In this document: positions 44,957 through 54,121 of the stretch, one piece after another | How positions within the stretch are numbered: the first letter of the stretch is position 1 | How the letters are laid out: each line of letters starts with the position of its first letter | Source of the DNA: Agriterribacter humi | GTDB taxonomy: Bacteria > Bacteroidota > Bacteroidia > Chitinophagales > Chitinophagaceae | Direction: 5' to 3' | Length of the DNA stretch: 64,000 bases | Assembly (NCBI RefSeq): GCF_009192765.1 | Contig: NZ_VOHQ01000005.1 | Location: forward strand, 1 to 64,000 | The notes under the pieces: model-generated | Seen by the model: only the letters and a program-made list of their open reading frames with translations | Databases searched by the model: none | What the model was told of the DNA's origin: nothing | Translations under genes and position numbers: made by a program

Positions 44957-45490
44957 ATGAGTTCATCAGTAAAAATATTGCCACATTACACCTATGCCGA
45001 TTATGTACAATGGGAAGGTCAGTGGGAATTGATTGATGGTATACCCTATGCCATGAGCCCATCTCCTGTTCCAAAGCATCAGCGGCTTGCTAATAACCTG
45101 GGGGCAGAATTAAGATTACAGTTGAAAAAATGTGATAAATGCAGTGGTTATCAGCCCGTAGATTACCATGTAGCCGATGACACCATTTTACAGCCTGATA
45201 TGCTGGTGGTATGTGGTACTATCACTAAAAATTATTTGGATTTCCCGCCTGCCCTGGTGGCTGAAATCCTTTCTCCCTCCACGGCGTTAAAAGACCGTCA
45301 TACCAAATACGGTATTTATGAATCACAGGGCATACCCTACTTTATTATTATAGCGCCGGATACCGAAGAAGTGGAAGTATATACCTTACAGAATGGTGCA
45401 TATACGCTTTCCGCTAAAGGGAAAGATATTAAACACGATTTTGACTTCGAAGATTGTAAGGCGCTAATTGATTTTAAAGAAATATGGTGA
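44957..45490 (+). CDS. Uma2 family endonuclease-like protein
   Basis: The 177-residue protein matches Uma2/DUF820, a PD-(D/E)XK nuclease-like fold. The early block WELIDGIPYAMSPSP is followed by LQPDMLVV and LVAEILSPSTALKDRHTKYGIYE, containing the acidic and Lys/Arg residues of the site. These genes abound in cyanobacteria and occur singly elsewhere, with no proven function. It stands alone here, between two repeats. Confidence 0.88.
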   Translation: MSSSVKILPHYTYADYVQWEGQWELIDGIPYAMSPSPVPKHQRLANNLGAELRLQLKKCDKCSGYQPVDYHVADDTILQPDMLVVCGTITKNYLDFPPALVAEILSPSTALKDRHTKYGIYESQGIPYFIIIAPDTEEVEVYTLQNGAYTLSAKGKDIKHDFDFEDCKALIDFKEIW

Positions 45491-45492
45491 GG

Positions 45493-45582
45493 ATCTAAGA
45501 TTTGATATTTGAAATGCAGAGAAGGCTCTGAATGCTGAAAGCCCTGTAGTATGAATTTCAAATCATAAACCTTAAATTTCAA
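45493..45582. repeat. Mirror heptad tracts between convergent stop codons
   Basis: After the Uma2 stop, ATCTAAG, ATTTGAT, ATTTGAA and ATGCAGA run at 45493-45520. Before the reverse-strand TolC stop, ATTTCAA, ATCATAA, ACCTTAA and ATTTCAA run at 45555-45582. Read in the sense of each gene, both give TTTGAA-type units, so each gene carries the same motif after its own stop. Confidence 0.65.
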
Positions 45583-45583
45583 A

Positions 45584-46906
45584 TTATCTTATAATTTCTC
45601 CTTTCAAACGCAGCAATTCCGTTTCAGAAAGCTTGGTATTGTATCTTGCCGCTATCAGGCGGTCGTAGGCTTCTTCTAAGCTTTTTTGCGCTTCTCTTAA
45701 TTCTAAAAAAGTAGATACACCCTGGCGAAAACGTTCCAGTGCGATCATTACGTTTTCCTTCGCCAGCTCAATATTCTCTTCTTCCAGCCTCAATGCATTG
45801 ATCTGGTATTGATAACTGTTAAATGCCACTTTAATCCAAACATTTACCAGGCTCATTTGTTTGGATACTGCAATATCCTGGTATTCCACATCTAACTGCG
45901 CCTGCCGTATATTCCTGTTAACGCTTAAATTATTGAGTATAGGGATGGCAGCGGTAAAGCCAAAATTGTATCCTTTATTACGGCTGTATGTAGAAGAAAA
46001 GGGATTAATATTATTCTGGTTCTGATTACGGGTAAAGTTATACGCAGATACAAAGGAAACAGTAGGCCAGCGTGAAGCCTTAGCTTCTTTCAATGAAATT
46101 TTTGCAATATCCGCACCTTTTAATGCCTGTAAAATAGTCGGGTTAGAAGTTTCGATCTGGTTTTGAATATCAGATATATTCATGTCCAGTTCCAGCGGAA
46201 TGGAATCAGCCACTTCATATACTGCCGGCAATTGCATGCCGGTTAACTGGTTTAACTGGTCTCTTAACTGGATCATGGTTGTTTGCTGCTCCAGGTGAGC
46301 AGCTTTCTGTGCATTCAGATCTACCTTGGCCTGTAGCAGTTCCGGTTTTGTGCCCAGCCCCACTGATAATTTCCTGTCGGCCAATTTCACCCTTTCTTCA
46401 TTAATGGACATTTGCTCCTCGATAGCCTTCAGCAGTTGTTTCTGCCGCACAATAAGGTAATAGTTATTAATGATCTCCGCGGTAGTGTTCACTACCTGCG
46501 CTTTGAGGTTAATTCTTCCCAGGTTATATAATTCGTCAATCCTTTGTTTGGTGGCGAACATTTTTAACCCGTCAAATAAGGTCCAGTTTAAATTAACAGC
46601 AGCATTAATATTACCTGTTTTAATGCCCGAGCCTTCAACATCGTCCCTTGTATCAAATTTTTGTTTTTGTGCCGAAGTAGACCACAGGGTACCTGCAGTT
46701 GCGTTTATATTGGGCAAAAAAGCACCATAAACATAACGTTGATCCGTAGCCGCAGCTACAGAATCATTGCTTAATAATAATATGTCATAATTACTATGCA
46801 GTCCGGCGGCTATAGCTTCCTGCAGCGTAATCATTTGCTGCGCCTGTACCGAAAAATTAAAACCACATACTATTGTAACGATGCTGATTATTTTTTTCCA
46901 CTCCAT
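45584..46906 (-). CDS. TolC family outer membrane efflux protein
   Basis: The 440-residue protein has a signal peptide (about 1-23, ending SVQAQ) and two TolC-type repeats. Long helices are interrupted by the barrel strands (VNLNWTLFDG and GFTAAIPILNN). The C-terminal helix SLEEAYDRLIAARYNTKLSETELLRLKGE is typical. It is the last gene of the reverse-strand operon adaptor-pump-channel and forms the outer duct of a tripartite pump. Its stop is bordered by heptads. Confidence 0.92.
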   Translation of the reverse strand: MEWKKIISIVTIVCGFNFSVQAQQMITLQEAIAAGLHSNYDILLLSNDSVAAATDQRYVYGAFLPNINATAGTLWSTSAQKQKFDTRDDVEGSGIKTGNINAAVNLNWTLFDGLKMFATKQRIDELYNLGRINLKAQVVNTTAEIINNYYLIVRQKQLLKAIEEQMSINEERVKLADRKLSVGLGTKPELLQAKVDLNAQKAAHLEQQTTMIQLRDQLNQLTGMQLPAVYEVADSIPLELDMNISDIQNQIETSNPTILQALKGADIAKISLKEAKASRWPTVSFVSAYNFTRNQNQNNINPFSSTYSRNKGYNFGFTAAIPILNNLSVNRNIRQAQLDVEYQDIAVSKQMSLVNVWIKVAFNSYQYQINALRLEEENIELAKENVMIALERFRQGVSTFLELREAQKSLEEAYDRLIAARYNTKLSETELLRLKGEIIR

Positions 46907-46912
46907 AACAGG

Positions 46913-49900
46913 TCAGGCTCTTTTTTCTTCTGAAAAATATTCGTCAATATGACTTTCGTGTTTTCTTGCCGAAAGAAAACTATACATGGCAGGAATTACA
47001 AACAGGGTTAAAATCAGTGAAAATATAATACCACCAACAATTACTATACCCAGAGGAATACGACTGGTAGCAGCCGCGCCAAATGATAAAGCAATGGGCA
47101 AAGCGCCCAAAGACATGGCAAGGCTGGTCATTAAGATCGGTCTTAACCTGGCCACGGCAGCTTCAATAACCGCCTGACCTTTTGGAATGCCTGATCTTTG
47201 CTTCTGGTTAGCGAATTCCACAATAAGAATACCATTCTTGGTTACCAGCCCGATCAGCATGATCATACCAATCTGCGAAAATATATTTAAGGTTTGATCA
47301 AATAACCATAGTGATAATACAGCGCCGGCAATAGCCAACGGCACAGTGAACATAATGATGAAAGGGTCAATAAAACTTTCGAACTGTGCTGCCAGCACTA
47401 AAAATATTAAAGCCAGCGCCAGCACAAAGGCAAACATGGTATTGCCGGAGCTTTCAGCAAAATCGCGTGAAGAGCCGGCAAGTGAAGTAGCAAACGTATC
47501 GTCTAACATTTTATCGGCTATGTCCTGCATGGCTTTAATGCCATCGCCAAGGGCTATGCCCGGAGCCAGCCCCGCCGAAATAGTAGCCGATTTATAACGG
47601 TTAAAGTGATAGATAGTAGGCGGTGTAGTGCTTTCCTTAACGCTTACCAGGTTGTCTAACGAAATACTTTCACCCCGTTGATTGCGCAGGTAAATATTTT
47701 TCAAATCAGTGGGTTTGTTCCTGTCAACCCTTGGCACCTGCCCTATTACTTCATATTGTTTTCCTTCTTTTGTAAAATAACCCAGGCGCCGGTTGCTGTA
47801 AGCCAACTGCAGCGCTTCAGAAATAGCATCAACACTAACGCCAAGCGCACTGGCCTTCAAACGGTCAACCGTAACCGAAAGTTCGGGCTTATTGAATTTG
47901 AGATCAATATCCACTCCCTGGAAGGCCGGGTTTTTATTCGCTTCCTCCATGAATTTGGGGAGGATTTCTGTAAGCTTTTCAAAATTATTATTTTGTACAA
48001 CAAACTGAACCGGCAGGCCACCCCTTCGGCTAACCGAAATGGTTTGCTCCTGGGTTGGAAATGCTTTACCTTCTGTAAATTTTGGAAGATTCCTGTTTAC
48101 CATGTCTACAATGTCCTGCTGCGACCGTGTGCGTTCAGCCGGATCAACCAGTGTTACTCTCAAAAAACCGGTGTTTACCGAACCAGAGCCGGAAAATCCC
48201 GGTGCGGTTACCGTTAATACCGATTTAGATTCCGGAACAGAGTCCAGCACAAAATTGGTGAGCTTATCAATATAGCGGTCGGTATAATCAAAAGAGGAGC
48301 CTTCGGGCATGGTTACCGACATGCGAAACTGGCTACGGTCTTCCATAGGCGCTAATTCAGATTTCAGGCTGCCGCCTATCAGCCATATCACCCCTCCGCA
48401 GACCAATATAATGATCACCGCCAGCCATTTTACTTTCATAAACAGTCCCAGCAAACGGTGATACCCGTTTTCCATACCACTGAAAAAGGGTTCGGTTACC
48501 CTGTAAAACCATCCGTGTGTATGCTTTTTGCGTGCAAGCTTTACATTGAGTACCGCGGTTAGCGTTAGCGATACAAAAGCCGATACCAGCACAGCTCCTG
48601 CTACTACAATTCCAAACTCACGGAAAAGGCGGCCCACAAAACCCTGTAAAAAAATGATGGGCAAAAAGATAACGGCGAGTGTAATGGATGTGGAAATAAC
48701 GGCAAAATAAATTTCTTTGGACCCCTCCTTTGCGGCCTGCCATTTATTCATCCCCTGCTCCATCTTTTTATAAATATTCTCCGTTACCACAATACCATCA
48801 TCCACTACCAGCCCCGTTGCCAGCACAATAGCCAGCAGGCTTAATACATTGATGGTAAACCCGCAGAGATACATAATAAAGAATGCGGCTATTAATGAAA
48901 CGGGAATATCTATTAATGGACGCAACGCCATCAGCCAGTCGCGGAAGAAGAAATAGATGATCAGGATAACGAGCGTTATAGCTATAATAAGCGTTTCCTC
49001 CACCTCGGATATGGAGCGCTGAATAAATACACTGTCATCCAGAACAATATCAAGTTTAATATCTTCGGGTACTTCTTTTTTTAATTGCTCATACCGTTTG
49101 TAAAACTCATCGGCAATAGAAATATAATTAGCTCCCGGCAGCGGTACAATGGCAAGCGCAATCATAGGCACACCATTGAGCTTTAATATGGTTTCTTCAT
49201 TTTCGGGGCCCAATACCGCTTCTCCTATATCTTTTAACCGTATAATACTGCCGCCGAAATTCTTTATGATGATATTATTAAACTCCTCCTCAGTAGATAA
49301 ACGACCGAAGGTTCGTACCGTAAGTTCTGTATTATAGCCTGCAATTTTTCCTGAAGGCAGTTCCACGTTCTCCTTTAAAAGCGCTTCCTGCACATCCTGG
49401 AAAGTAAGCCCGTATGCATTGAGCCGTGAAGGCTCGAACCAGATGCGCATAGCATATTTTTTTTCACCCCATATTTGCAGGCTGCTTACTCCCGGAATGG
49501 TTTGCAGTCTTTCCTGCAGTACATTGGTTGCATATTCCGTAATCTGTAATGGGTTACGGGTATTGCTTTGCACCGTCATTGATATAATGGAACTGGAACT
49601 GGCATCCGCCTTGGAAACTACAGAAGGAGCGTCAAGATCCTGGGGAAGACGGCGCTGCGCCTGGGAGGTTTTATCTCTTACATCATTGGCGGCCGCCTCC
49701 AGGTCAACACCCAGTTCAAACTCGATGGTAATATTGCTCATGCCCTGGCTGCTGGAAGAGGTCATGTTTTTAATACCAGCAATACCATTAATAGATTTTT
49801 CTATGGGTTCCGTGATCTGCGATTCTATAATATCGGCATTAGCACCGGAATAATTGGTACGTACATTAATAATGGGCGGATCAATAGCGGGGTAATCTCT

Positions 49901-50002
49901 TACACCAAGGAAAGTAAAACCAATTACACCAAACACAATAATCAGAATGCTTGCAACGGTTGCTAACACCGGGCGCCTCAGACTTGTTTCAGAAATATTC
50001 AT
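46913..50002 (-). CDS. RND efflux pump inner membrane subunit (HAE1 type)
   Basis: This 1029-residue protein belongs to the AcrB/MexB branch. The N-terminus is SETSLRRPVLATVASILII, TM4 has GLVVDDGIVVTENIYK with both proton-relay Asp residues, and the repeat half has GLVTKNGILIVEFANQ. Large periplasmic loops bind the substrate. It starts one base inside the adaptor's stop (TAATG) and ends 6 nt before the TolC start. It most likely exports drugs or other small amphiphiles; the substrate cannot be derived from sequence. Confidence 0.95.
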   Translation of the reverse strand: MNISETSLRRPVLATVASILIIVFGVIGFTFLGVRDYPAIDPPIINVRTNYSGANADIIESQITEPIEKSINGIAGIKNMTSSSSQGMSNITIEFELGVDLEAAANDVRDKTSQAQRRLPQDLDAPSVVSKADASSSSIISMTVQSNTRNPLQITEYATNVLQERLQTIPGVSSLQIWGEKKYAMRIWFEPSRLNAYGLTFQDVQEALLKENVELPSGKIAGYNTELTVRTFGRLSTEEEFNNIIIKNFGGSIIRLKDIGEAVLGPENEETILKLNGVPMIALAIVPLPGANYISIADEFYKRYEQLKKEVPEDIKLDIVLDDSVFIQRSISEVEETLIIAITLVILIIYFFFRDWLMALRPLIDIPVSLIAAFFIMYLCGFTINVLSLLAIVLATGLVVDDGIVVTENIYKKMEQGMNKWQAAKEGSKEIYFAVISTSITLAVIFLPIIFLQGFVGRLFREFGIVVAGAVLVSAFVSLTLTAVLNVKLARKKHTHGWFYRVTEPFFSGMENGYHRLLGLFMKVKWLAVIIILVCGGVIWLIGGSLKSELAPMEDRSQFRMSVTMPEGSSFDYTDRYIDKLTNFVLDSVPESKSVLTVTAPGFSGSGSVNTGFLRVTLVDPAERTRSQQDIVDMVNRNLPKFTEGKAFPTQEQTISVSRRGGLPVQFVVQNNNFEKLTEILPKFMEEANKNPAFQGVDIDLKFNKPELSVTVDRLKASALGVSVDAISEALQLAYSNRRLGYFTKEGKQYEVIGQVPRVDRNKPTDLKNIYLRNQRGESISLDNLVSVKESTTPPTIYHFNRYKSATISAGLAPGIALGDGIKAMQDIADKMLDDTFATSLAGSSRDFAESSGNTMFAFVLALALIFLVLAAQFESFIDPFIIMFTVPLAIAGAVLSLWLFDQTLNIFSQIGMIMLIGLVTKNGILIVEFANQKQRSGIPKGQAVIEAAVARLRPILMTSLAMSLGALPIALSFGAAATSRIPLGIVIVGGIIFSLILTLFVIPAMYSFLSARKHESHIDEYFSEEKRA

Positions 50003-51039
50003 TATTGTATTTTGCTGAGTTGTATTTGAGAATTAGGTTGTATTGCCATTAACCCCGACATCAACACGGTATCTCCAATATTTACTCCACTGGTTACCTG
50101 CACATATACCGAATCTCTTATGCCGGTGGTAACGGGTAAAAACTGCGGCGCTCCGTTCTTATATACAATAACCTGTTTGCCATGGCTGAGCGGAATTACG
50201 GACTGGGTAGGTATAATAATAGCGTTATTATCTCTAGCAAGGTTAAGGGCAACTTTTGCAAAAGCCCCGGGTAACAGGGATGCGTGTTTTCCCTTTACCA
50301 ATGCTTTGATATTTAAACTGCGGGTATTGGCATCAATAAAATATTCCGTTGCTATTACAGTAGCTTCAAATTTTGTACTTACGCCATCAACACTAAAGTT
50401 GATCTTTTTACCCGGTACAAAATTAGCGCTATATTTTTCAGGTACGGTAAAATCTAATTTCAGTTGATCTACCTGCCGTATGGTAGCAATTACATCTGCC
50501 GGGGAAACATAGGCGCCAAGGCTGATATTCCTTAACCCGATCCGTCCGTCAAAAGGGGCCCTGATCTCGGTTTTAGCAATACTTACTTTCACTAATTCAA
50601 TATCCGCCTTATTATTATTTACCTGGAGTTCACTCAGGTCAACATCCTGCTGACTGATGCCCTGTATTTTTAACAATTCTTTATAACGCTCTACGGTTTT
50701 TTGATTGATCGCCAATTGAACCTCAAGCTTCTTTAACTGGGCCTGCAGATCATCATCAAACAATTTGGCTAATAATGTACCTTTTCTCACGAAGCTGCCC
50801 TCCTTAAAATTAATGCTTACCAGTCTGCCGGTAATTTCCGGGCGGATATCCGTTCCTTCTGCAGGCAACAATGAGCCGGCCACTTCAATATTTTCGCTTA
50901 AGGGAATGGTTTTTACAATAAATGCATCAGCAATAACAATGCGGCTTCTCTCTTTGGGTTGGGTTGCGGCTTTTTCTTTTTTTGCAGAACAGGCAAACAA
51001 GCCGGAGAAGACAATAATATATAAATATAAGTTTCTCAT
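50002..51039 (-). CDS. RND efflux periplasmic adaptor lipoprotein
   Basis: The 345-residue adaptor has a lipobox (SGLFAC, Cys 17), a barrel-sandwich half beginning RPEITGRLVSINFKEGSFV, and a helical hairpin ending LSELQVNNNKADIELVKVSI. It continues with APFDGRIGLRNISLGAYV and a long beta-rich end. Start 51039 is preferred over 51075 because it opens the lipoprotein signal. It is the first gene of the second RND operon and overlaps the pump start by one base. A palindrome-like operator lies 32 nt upstream. Confidence 0.92.
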   Translation of the reverse strand: MRNLYLYIIVFSGLFACSAKKEKAATQPKERSRIVIADAFIVKTIPLSENIEVAGSLLPAEGTDIRPEITGRLVSINFKEGSFVRKGTLLAKLFDDDLQAQLKKLEVQLAINQKTVERYKELLKIQGISQQDVDLSELQVNNNKADIELVKVSIAKTEIRAPFDGRIGLRNISLGAYVSPADVIATIRQVDQLKLDFTVPEKYSANFVPGKKINFSVDGVSTKFEATVIATEYFIDANTRSLNIKALVKGKHASLLPGAFAKVALNLARDNNAIIIPTQSVIPLSHGKQVIVYKNGAPQFLPVTTGIRDSVYVQVTSGVNIGDTVLMSGLMAIQPNSQIQLSKIQ

Positions 51040-51070
51040 CGGCTGCGAAACTAATACAATTTGAAGTTGA

Positions 51071-51111
51071 AACATTCACCACTTGTAAATAAGTGAACGT
51101 TAATTAATGTT
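51071..51111. promoter_or_regulatory. Operator-like inverted repeat before the RND operon
   Basis: AACATTCAC (51071-51079) and GTGAACGTT (51093-51101) are inverse copies with one mismatch. The overlapping AACGTTAATTAATGTT (51096-51111) is itself a near-palindrome. The site is 32 nt upstream of the adaptor gene. Related words occur before the MacA-like gene at 52316-52336. No TetR gene lies in the window. Confidence 0.45.
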
Positions 51112-51317
51112 AATGGAAAATTCCGGGCATTCTGATATATCCGGGTAATAAACAATAGTCAATTGATTTCTCTTTTTAGGATAGGTACAGCCAGCTATAG
51201 TTGATTGCAGGTAATGGCTTTTAAATGTGCTCTTTCTTTATTGCATTTTGGATGAAACCAATTGAAAATAAACTATATTTTGCAACAGGGCTTTAGTACC
51301 ATTTTGCTTATGAAGGG

Positions 51318-51472
51318 ATGTGGCTAAAGCCACACAGTATCACTTTTAAGGCAGTCAGCTAAAGCTGACTGGAAGTGATGGGGCTTTCCTATATGATATC
51401 AATTTCCTTTGTAGTTGGCTAACCTGGTCGCAAGTGTTGAATCATCTCCAAATATCTTCATTCTTCATTGCA
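51318..51472. repeat. Direct repeat A with REP-like hairpins
   Basis: This 155-nt segment is repeated at 52026-52178. It contains TGTGGC-TAAA-GCCACA (51319-51334) and CAGTCAGC-TAAA-GCTGACTG (51352-51371). An outer stem of ATCACTT/AAGTGAT (51339-51379) encloses the second hairpin. All the hairpins have a TAAA loop. It lies on the 3' side of the transposase gene. Confidence 0.8.
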
Positions 51473-51526
51473 GTTTGGTTTTAGCCAACTGAAAAAAAAC
51501 AATATTTTGAATTGGGCTTTAGCCCC
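51472..51526. repeat. Further REP-like hairpins 3' of the transposase
   Basis: AGTTTGG...CCAACT (51472-51490) and GGGC-TTTA-GCCC (51514-51525) have the same central TTTA/TAAA core as the repeats around them. A degenerate relative, GGGCTTTAGTACC, lies near 51288-51300. The 477-nt gap 51076-51552 holds the operator, repeat A and these, with no gene. Confidence 0.6.
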
Positions 51527-51552
51527 ATCTGTTTCCAGTTAGAAAACATGCT

Positions 51553-51990
51553 TTATTTAGGCTGAATATATTGCCAGCCATACTTATTCATAAATTCTTC
51601 TATCTCGTCAACAAAAGATGCTTTCTGATGATGCACTTCCTGGTTGAATATGTAATTTCTTACTGCTTGCACATGTCTTTCACTTACACTCACTGCCCAA
51701 TAATCGTCCTGCCAGATAAATTTGTCTAAAGTTAATTTATTTTGATTGATCCATATAGATGATTCGCCTTTTATAAGTTGAGCTGTCTTGCTCATGCTCA
51801 GGTTTTTATTTAATGAGATCAGGCAATGAGCATGGTCTGACCAGCCATTAACGGAATCAAGATAAATGTCCTTTTTCTCTGCATTTTGTTTAATGTGTTG
51901 AAATACTTTTTGTCTGATTGCTGCATGCAGGAAGGGTGCTCTGTTTTTGGTAGAAAAAACAAGATGGACCCAAATTCTAACCCAACTCAT
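51553..51990 (-). CDS. IS200-like Y1 transposase, probably RAYT type
   Basis: The 145-residue protein is a single-domain tyrosine (HUH) transposase. The two-His motif is DHAHCLISL at about residue 57-65. The catalytic Tyr is likely the one in VRNYIFNQEVHH, and the positive helix includes MSKTAQLIKGESSIW. ATG 51990 is preferred over 52041 because it gives the conserved MSWVRIWVHLVFSTKNR. The gene is bordered on both sides by the same 155-nt repeat carrying TAAA-loop hairpins, as for REP-associated transposases. It looks intact, but mobility is unproven. Confidence 0.9.
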   Translation of the reverse strand: MSWVRIWVHLVFSTKNRAPFLHAAIRQKVFQHIKQNAEKKDIYLDSVNGWSDHAHCLISLNKNLSMSKTAQLIKGESSIWINQNKLTLDKFIWQDDYWAVSVSERHVQAVRNYIFNQEVHHQKASFVDEIEEFMNKYGWQYIQPK

Positions 51991-52025
51991 AAGCGGTGTT
52001 TTTAGAATACAATTTAATGAAATTA

Positions 52026-52178
52026 ATGTGGCTAAAGCCACATAGTATCACTTTTAAGGCAGTCAACTAAAGCTGACTGGAAGTGATGGGGCATTCCTAT
52101 ATGATATCAATTTCCTTTGTAGTTGGCTAAGCTGGTTGCAGGTGATAGGGCTCTCTAAATGTCTTCATGCCGCATTGC
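52026..52178. repeat. Direct repeat B with REP-like hairpins
   Basis: This copy of the repeat at 51318-51472 contains TGTGGC-TAAA-GCCACA (52027-52042) and the compound hairpin with one stem change (52047-52087). It lies 35 nt upstream of the transposase start. The gap 51991-52424 holds this, the motifs at 52316-52336 and two leader hairpins, with no gene. Confidence 0.8.
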
Positions 52179-52315
52179 ATCTATCATGTTTTATATTGCC
52201 GGGAATAAAATAGCTGTATCAAAAACGAACACCTGTTGTATCGCTAACGTACGAAGAAACAAAATAATAGGTTACAAATTATTGATAATCAATACACTTG
52301 TATTCTGGCACAACA

Positions 52316-52336
52316 TTCACTTATAACATTAATGTT
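52316..52336. promoter_or_regulatory. Operator-like motifs before the MacA-like gene
   Basis: TTCACTTA (52316-52323) is followed by the palindrome AACATTAATGTT (52325-52336). The same words occur, in changed order, in front of the RND operon at 51071-51111. This suggests one regulator could act on both efflux systems. Confidence 0.3.
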
Positions 52337-52359
52337 TTCTCATGTGCTGATTTTTTTGT

Positions 52360-52396
52360 CTCCCGGTTTTAAAGTCGGGAGGCTTTTAAAAAAGCC
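52360..52396 (+). repeat. Two adjacent hairpins in the adaptor leader
   Basis: CTCCCGG-TTTTAAAG-TCGGGAG (52360-52381, one G-T pair) is followed directly by GGCTTTT-AA-AAAAGCC (52381-52396). They lie 29-65 nt upstream of the adaptor ATG, so they could be a leader structure or a dispersed repeat. Confidence 0.45.
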
Positions 52397-52424
52397 GGTA
52401 AAATTGCCTGAAAAAATAAATAGA

Positions 52425-53675
52425 ATGGACAGAGCTATTGCAAAAAAGAAATGGAGTACAAAACGGATACTAACTATAGCCGGTATAGCAGGTATCGTTG
52501 GATTGATTGCCGCGAGTTATTATTCTACTTCCGGTAATTCAAAATTAAATGTAGACACGGAAAGGATTACCATAAGCGAAGTAAAAGAAGGAATTTTCCA
52601 GGAAACCATTCCTGTAAATGGTGTGGTGCTTCCGGTAACGAGTATTTATCTTGACGCGCAGGAAGGCGGACGGGTAGAAGAAAAATATGTGGAAGACGGC
52701 GCCATTATGAAAAAGGGAGAACCCATTTTACGGCTTTCCAATACCGACCTTTTAATGAACCTGATGAGTCAGCAGAATACCGTTTACAATACACTAACGC
52801 AAATGCAGATCAACAATAATGCGGCACAGCAAAATACGGTGAGTAAGCTGAACCAGATGGCCGATGTAGAAAGCCAGTTGAAAGAAGCTGAAAGGCTATA
52901 CAATTTAAATAAAAAGCTTTTTGAACAAAAAGTTATCGGCTCACAGGAGTTTGAACAATCGAAGATCAGTTACAATTATTACATGCAAAAAGAAAAATTA
53001 ACAAAACAGATATTATACCGTGACTCTTTATCGCGTTTACAACAGGCAACCCAGGATAAACAATCCTATGCCGGTTCGCAACAGGCGCTCAATATCATGC
53101 AAAAAAAAGTTGGCGATCTTATTGTGCGTGCACCGGTTGACGGGCAGCTTACTTCATTAGACGCGGAGATTGGGCAGAATAAAAACAAGGGAGAAAGATT
53201 GGGGCAGATAGATGTGCTGAGCGGTTTTAAAGTGCGTGTGGATGTTGATGAACATTATATTTCAAGAATATACCCGGGTCAGAGAGGACGTTTCACCTTT
53301 GCAGACACTACCTACCAGTTGGAAATTAAAAAAGTGTTTACGCAGGTAACCAACGGCCGCTTCCAGGTAGATATGGAATTTGTGGATAAAGTGCCCAAAG
53401 GCATAAGGCGCGGTCAAACCCTGCAAACCCTGCTGGCATTAAGCGATGAAAGAAAATCTTTACTGCTGGCACGTGGCGGCTTTTACCAGCAAACCGGCGG
53501 CAACTGGGTATTTAAAGTATCTGCAGATGGCAAAAAAGCGTATAAAGTAGATATACAGTTGGGCAATCAAAACCAGGATTACTATGAAGTGTTGCAGGGA
53601 TTACAACCGGGCGATAAAGTAGTAACCAGCAGCTATGAAAATTATGGAACCATGCAGGAACTGGTGTTGAAGTAG
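52425..53675 (+). CDS. MacA-like HlyD family periplasmic adaptor
   Basis: The 416-residue protein has an N-terminal membrane anchor (about residues 15-36), a barrel-sandwich half starting PVTSIYLDAQEGGRVEEKYV, and a long coiled-coil with EAERLYNLNKKLFEQKVIG. The APVDGQLTSLDAEIGQ half and a beta-rich end follow. It lacks a lipobox, unlike the RND adaptors above. By position with the ATPase at 54212 and MacB-like permeases, I infer a MacA role. ATG 52425 is preferred over an earlier one at 52332. A heptad tract overlaps its stop. Confidence 0.88.
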   Translation: MDRAIAKKKWSTKRILTIAGIAGIVGLIAASYYSTSGNSKLNVDTERITISEVKEGIFQETIPVNGVVLPVTSIYLDAQEGGRVEEKYVEDGAIMKKGEPILRLSNTDLLMNLMSQQNTVYNTLTQMQINNNAAQQNTVSKLNQMADVESQLKEAERLYNLNKKLFEQKVIGSQEFEQSKISYNYYMQKEKLTKQILYRDSLSRLQQATQDKQSYAGSQQALNIMQKKVGDLIVRAPVDGQLTSLDAEIGQNKNKGERLGQIDVLSGFKVRVDVDEHYISRIYPGQRGRFTFADTTYQLEIKKVFTQVTNGRFQVDMEFVDKVPKGIRRGQTLQTLLALSDERKSLLLARGGFYQQTGGNWVFKVSADGKKAYKVDIQLGNQNQDYYEVLQGLQPGDKVVTSSYENYGTMQELVLK

Positions 53676-53715
53676 CTGATAGCTATCGGCTTTCGGCGAT
53701 CAGCCATCAGCATCA
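53674..53715. repeat. AGCTGAT-family heptad tract, left side of IVS-like gene
   Basis: AGCTGAT, AGCTATC, GGCTTTC, GGCGATC, AGCCATC and AGCATCA run contiguously, overlapping the adaptor stop (53673-53675) and the stop of the reverse-strand four-helix-bundle gene (53700-53702). The same family lies on that gene's other side at 54122-54156. Confidence 0.7.
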
Positions 53716-54059
53716 AGTTTCTTTATGAGTGAATAGATCATTCTTTTTATTCCGATTGTTTCAAATTCAAGCTCTTTAAATACAATTTCGGAGAGGTAAC
53801 CCAGATCTTTTGATAAGAAAAGCTGGTATTCCAGCTCCGAAGATGAACCGGCAGCAATGACCAGAAATCGTTTGAAATCAGGAGTACTGCTGCGCCCGCA
53901 TCCTTCAGCTATATTTGAAGGTATGGAATAAGCGCAACGGCGCATTTGAGACGCAAGTCCAAAAATTTCGTCTTTAGGATATGACTTTGTAAGCGAGTAG
54001 ATTTTCAAAGTAAGCGAATGCCCTTTAGGCCAGACAGAAAGATTTCGGAAGTTTCTCAT
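53700..54059 (-). CDS. Four-helix-bundle protein (23S rRNA IVS type)
   Basis: The 119-residue protein begins MRNFRNLSVWPKGHSLTLKIY and has the family's hallmark blocks: FGLASQMRRCAYSIPSNIAEG, then FLVIAAGSSSELEYQLFL and a final helix. Such proteins are encoded in intervening sequences inside 23S rRNA genes and also elsewhere; function is unknown. The start at 54059 gives the conserved N-terminus. It is on the opposite strand between adaptor and ATPase, with the same heptad family on both sides, as if inserted. Confidence 0.9.
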   Translation of the reverse strand: MRNFRNLSVWPKGHSLTLKIYSLTKSYPKDEIFGLASQMRRCAYSIPSNIAEGCGRSSTPDFKRFLVIAAGSSSELEYQLFLSKDLGYLSEIVFKELEFETIGIKRMIYSLIKKLDADG

Positions 54060-54121
54060 TCTGCAATGCATTTTAGGTTAACAACAAATATGAAGTTAAC
54101 TTAAAATACCAAGTGGCCAAA

